Assembly (NCBI GenBank): GCA_938034905.1
Contig: CALHLF010000003.1
Location: forward strand, 32,201 to 96,200
DNA from: an uncultured bacterium
Lineage (GTDB): Bacteria; Dictyoglomota; Dictyoglomia; Dictyoglomales; Dictyoglomaceae
Direction: 5' to 3'
DNA length: 64,000 nt
Notes under the pieces: generated by a model
Databases searched by the model: none
What the model was told of the DNA's origin: nothing
Seen by the model: the letters and a program-made list of their open reading frames with translations, nothing else
Position numbers and translations under genes: made by a program
In this document: piece after piece, positions 62,383 through 64,000 of the stretch
Position numbering within the stretch: the first letter of the stretch is position 1
Layout: every line of letters begins with the position of its first letter

Positions 62383-63342
62383 ATATTCGTATAAAATTCC
62401 CATAGCTTTATTTTTTGCTTCAATTCCTGCCTCTTCTACTGCAGCTAAGGGGTTTAATCCACCAGCAATTACTAAACCTACTTTCTCAGATGCAATTGGA
62501 ATTCCTAATATCTCTTGATTGGGTTTACCCAATAATATATTTCCTTGAAATCCTATTTCTTTAATTTTTAATAGTATCTCTTCTACCTTACTTAAGGCAA
62601 CAGAAGGTATTTCTCTTAATGTAGCTAAAATTTTCCCTGTTCCATTTTTAATTACGGAAAGAATAGATGTCATCTTACTTCTAATAAAAATTTCCAATGG
62701 ATCTAAGGTTGTTCCTTCATAGGTTATTATTTCTAAAAATCTTGTTGGGATATTATCTTTGACCTCTAATATCCCAGCAAATTTTGCTTCTATTGGAATA
62801 CCTTCTTTAATCAAAATTCCATGAATAGTTACACTACAAACTGTTCCAATAATTACTTCTTTTTTCGGAACTATAATTCCTTGAAATATCTCCTCATCCT
62901 CTTTATCAAAAACAACAATTCTATCACTTATTCCATACCCTTTGTTAAATACCTGGTTCATTATGTTTAATGCCTTTTTTAATTTTTCTCGAGGAAGATA
63001 GGAGATATTTAATATGACATTTCCCTTACCAGTATTGATATCTAAAGATGTCTGGAATGCTAAGCTTGATATTTTATTGATTATAAATCCTATCTTATCA
63101 GCTACTAATGCATTCTTTAATTCTTCTCTACCTTTATCTGTAATAATTCTTCCCCTTTTTCCTATAACCTTTGTTAATCCTCTTTCATCCATTATTCTTA
63201 AGTGATATCTTACGCCTCTTTCGGAGAGGATAATTCCCTTTTTCAACAATTTATTTGAGATATAAGTAGCTCCAATAGGTTCATTAAAAGTACTAAGAAT
63301 TTCTAATATTGCTATTAATTTTCTCTCTATATCCTTGTTCAT
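62347..63342 (-). CDS. NrpR-like nitrogen regulator (winged helix plus DUF128 domain)
   Basis: A 331-residue regulator. Residues 1-80 form a winged helix (IERKLIAILEILSTFNEPIGATYISNKLLKKGIILSERGVRYHLRIMDERGLT). Residues about 85-325 are a single NrpR regulatory domain (DUF128): AFQTSLDINTGKGNVILNISYLPRE, GTVCSVTIHGILIKEGIPIEAKFAG, IVAGG-like LVIAGGLNPLAAVEEAG. NrpR in methanogens represses nitrogen assimilation genes and is released by 2-oxoglutarate; bacterial copies are rare. It lies next to arginine/carbamoyl-phosphate genes, convergent and overlapping bioY by 36 bases. No clear GGAA-N6-TTCC operator was found nearby. Confidence 0.88.
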   Translation of the reverse strand: MNKDIERKLIAILEILSTFNEPIGATYISNKLLKKGIILSERGVRYHLRIMDERGLTKVIGKRGRIITDKGREELKNALVADKIGFIINKISSLAFQTSLDINTGKGNVILNISYLPREKLKKALNIMNQVFNKGYGISDRIVVFDKEDEEIFQGIIVPKKEVIIGTVCSVTIHGILIKEGIPIEAKFAGILEVKDNIPTRFLEIITYEGTTLDPLEIFIRSKMTSILSVIKNGTGKILATLREIPSVALSKVEEILLKIKEIGFQGNILLGKPNQEILGIPIASEKVGLVIAGGLNPLAAVEEAGIEAKNKAMGILYEYSKLIPIKDFLS

Positions 63343-63360
63343 TGTAGAATTTTGGATAAT

Positions 63361-63627
63361 TTAGTGGATATAGGGGGAAGAAGGGAAAGGAAAATCCCAG
63401 TCTTCTTCATTCAAGTGAAGCCAACCCTGTTGATGTAAAAACATTTTTGTTAGGGACACTAAAAACTCCGCTAAAATCAAAAAATCATCTTCTTCAAATT
63501 CTTCTCCCAATTCCTCTTTTAATTTTGGAGACAAAGAAATTCCATTAATATATTTTTCTAAAGCAGTATAATAAAGGGAGATTAATTTTTCTTCCCAATC
63601 AAACTTATTTCCAGAATTTTTTGGCAA
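63361..63627 (-). CDS. Small acidic protein of unknown function
   Basis: An 88-residue acidic, soluble protein (many E and D; ends DWDFPFPSSPYIH). No signal peptide or membrane helix; mostly helical by pattern. I do not recognise it. It lies between a 64-residue gene and the NrpR-like regulator, same strand, gaps of 11 and 18 bases, with a GGAGGT site, so it is probably cotranscribed with the regulator. Confidence 0.65.
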   Translation of the reverse strand: MPKNSGNKFDWEEKLISLYYTALEKYINGISLSPKLKEELGEEFEEDDFLILAEFLVSLTKMFLHQQGWLHLNEEDWDFPFPSSPYIH

Positions 63628-63638
63628 AGCTACCTCCT

Positions 63639-63833
63639 TTATTCTCTCTCTTTTCTTAAATTTATATTAACTGAAGAATCTTCTAAAACCCAACGAAGGA
63701 TATATATAATCTTTTGAGCTACTTCCCTTCTTATATACTCAGGCCCAAAACTGTTTAGTAATTTAGAACGTCTATAATCACTTAATTCTTGAATTAACTG
63801 TCTTATTTCCTCTGGTTTCCTCATTTTTTCCAT
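63639..63833 (-). CDS. Small helical protein of unknown function
   Basis: A 64-residue basic, helical protein (KMRKPEEIRQLIQELSDYRRSKLLNSFGPEYIRREVAQK...). No known motif. ATG at 63833 has an AAGGAGGT site 4 bases upstream and a promoter with an extended -10 follows further up, making it the first gene of the three-gene NrpR operon. It could be a small regulator partner; nothing more can be said. Confidence 0.6.
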   Translation of the reverse strand: MEKMRKPEEIRQLIQELSDYRRSKLLNSFGPEYIRREVAQKIIYILRWVLEDSSVNINLRKERE

Positions 63834-63867
63834 CTTACCTCCTTTATTTTTATATTACTTCCCGATA

Positions 63868-63896
63868 AGTTTAGCATAGTTTATTTTTTGAGGCAA
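63868..63896 (-). promoter_or_regulatory. Promoter of the NrpR operon
   Basis: Minus strand: TTGCCT (63896-63891), 17 bases, TAAACT (63873-63868) with TGC before it, an extended -10. It overlaps the divergent promoter of the gene starting at 63946. Confidence 0.6.
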
Positions 63897-63910
63897 GTTT
63901 GTGTTAAAAT
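63882..63910 (+). promoter_or_regulatory. Promoter of the gene at the right edge
   Basis: TAAAAT (63905-63910) preceded by TGT gives an extended -10; the -35 (TATTTT, 63882-63887) is weak. The stretch TTTGTGTTAAAATTT also occurs upstream of reverse gyrase. Confidence 0.5.
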
Positions 63911-63945
63911 TTATTTGATAAATCCTTTTGAGGAGGAAAGAAATT

Positions 63946-64000
63946 ATGGAATTAGTTTGGAGTAGTTTTACTTTTCTCAATCTCCCCTTAGAAGAAGAGA
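63946..64000 (+). CDS. N-terminal start of an unknown protein (partial)
   Basis: ATG at 63946 follows a strong GAGGAGGAAAG ribosome-binding site and an extended -10 promoter. Eighteen codons are visible (MELVWSSFTFLNLPLEEE) before the window ends. Too short to identify. The combination of promoter, ribosome-binding site and open frame supports a real gene. Confidence 0.6.
   Translation, partial: MELVWSSFTFLNLPLEEE

Noticed and set aside
63834..63945. NrpR operator GGAA-N6-TTCC in its own promoter
   Set aside because: GGAA occurs once on the minus strand, but no TTCC lies six bases further.
1..64000. CRISPR arrays, tRNA or rRNA genes, insertion sequences, prophage genes
   Set aside because: No regularly spaced repeats, no cloverleaf or rRNA-like GC-rich stretches, no transposase or phage motifs were seen.

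Overview
The window looks like a chromosomal segment of an anaerobic, hyperthermophilic, sugar-fermenting bacterium. DNA is AT-rich, codon use favours AGA, ATA and TTA, Shine-Dalgarno sites are strong GGAGG types, and many genes start with TTG or GTG. A full-length reverse gyrase, an NADH-type [FeFe]-hydrogenase accessory operon, several glycosidases and sugar ABC transporters, and an archaeal-type NrpR regulator together fit the genus Dictyoglomus best. That assignment is inference from gene content; no 16S rRNA gene is present. I saw no tRNA, rRNA, CRISPR array or insertion sequence.

Layout. 1-5.3 kb: tail of an unrecognised gene, a small membrane protein, a HAD phosphatase, a PrsW-type protease and reverse gyrase. 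5.4-14.5 kb: an area of gene decay holding a frameshifted FecR-like gene, a broken ATP-type PEP carboxykinase, and a TRAP transporter with frameshifts in DctP, DctQ and DctM plus an internal deletion fusing DctQ to DctM. Between these sits an intact tetR-SDR-alcohol dehydrogenase operon with a recognisable TetR operator, and an unknown 473-residue protein. 14.5-18.6 kb: two uroporphyrinogen-decarboxylase-superfamily proteins, a DapA-like lyase and a LacI regulator, which outlived their transporter.

18.9-24.9 kb: a tightly overlapping exopolysaccharide operon: a PelD-like membrane protein with a dead GGDEF site but an intact I-site, a DUF2334 deacetylase-like protein without its usual HGxxH histidines, a processive GT2 synthase, a BcsB-like protein, and an ASRT-family small protein. 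24.9-31.7 kb: carbohydrate genes (metallophosphoesterase, GH36 and GH4 alpha-galactosidases, a ferredoxin-tailed aldo/keto reductase, and a secreted stand-alone CBM9 protein behind a perfect consensus promoter). 31.9-33.8 kb: a DUF4914-like P-loop protein.

33.8-42.3 kb: a ten-gene redox operon of DRTGG, CBS-ATPase, hydrogenase-like H-cluster protein, two more DRTGG proteins, PHP protein, HydC, ATPase, small [2Fe-2S] protein and HydB, followed directly by an OFA-type transporter where the catalytic hydA would be expected. 42.3-53.6 kb: xylulokinase, a PfkB sugar kinase, a ribose/xylose-type ABC system, a DUF4388 protein with an internal repeat, and a second such ABC system on the other strand. 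53.7-62.4 kb: pheA, then argG and carA-carB-argH-bioY behind their own promoters. 62.3-64.0 kb: NrpR-like regulator, two small unknown genes, and the start of another gene reading off the right end.

Recurrent features are a stable hairpin placed just after the substrate-binding-protein gene in all three transporter operons, and repressor-type palindromes placed inside promoter spacers.
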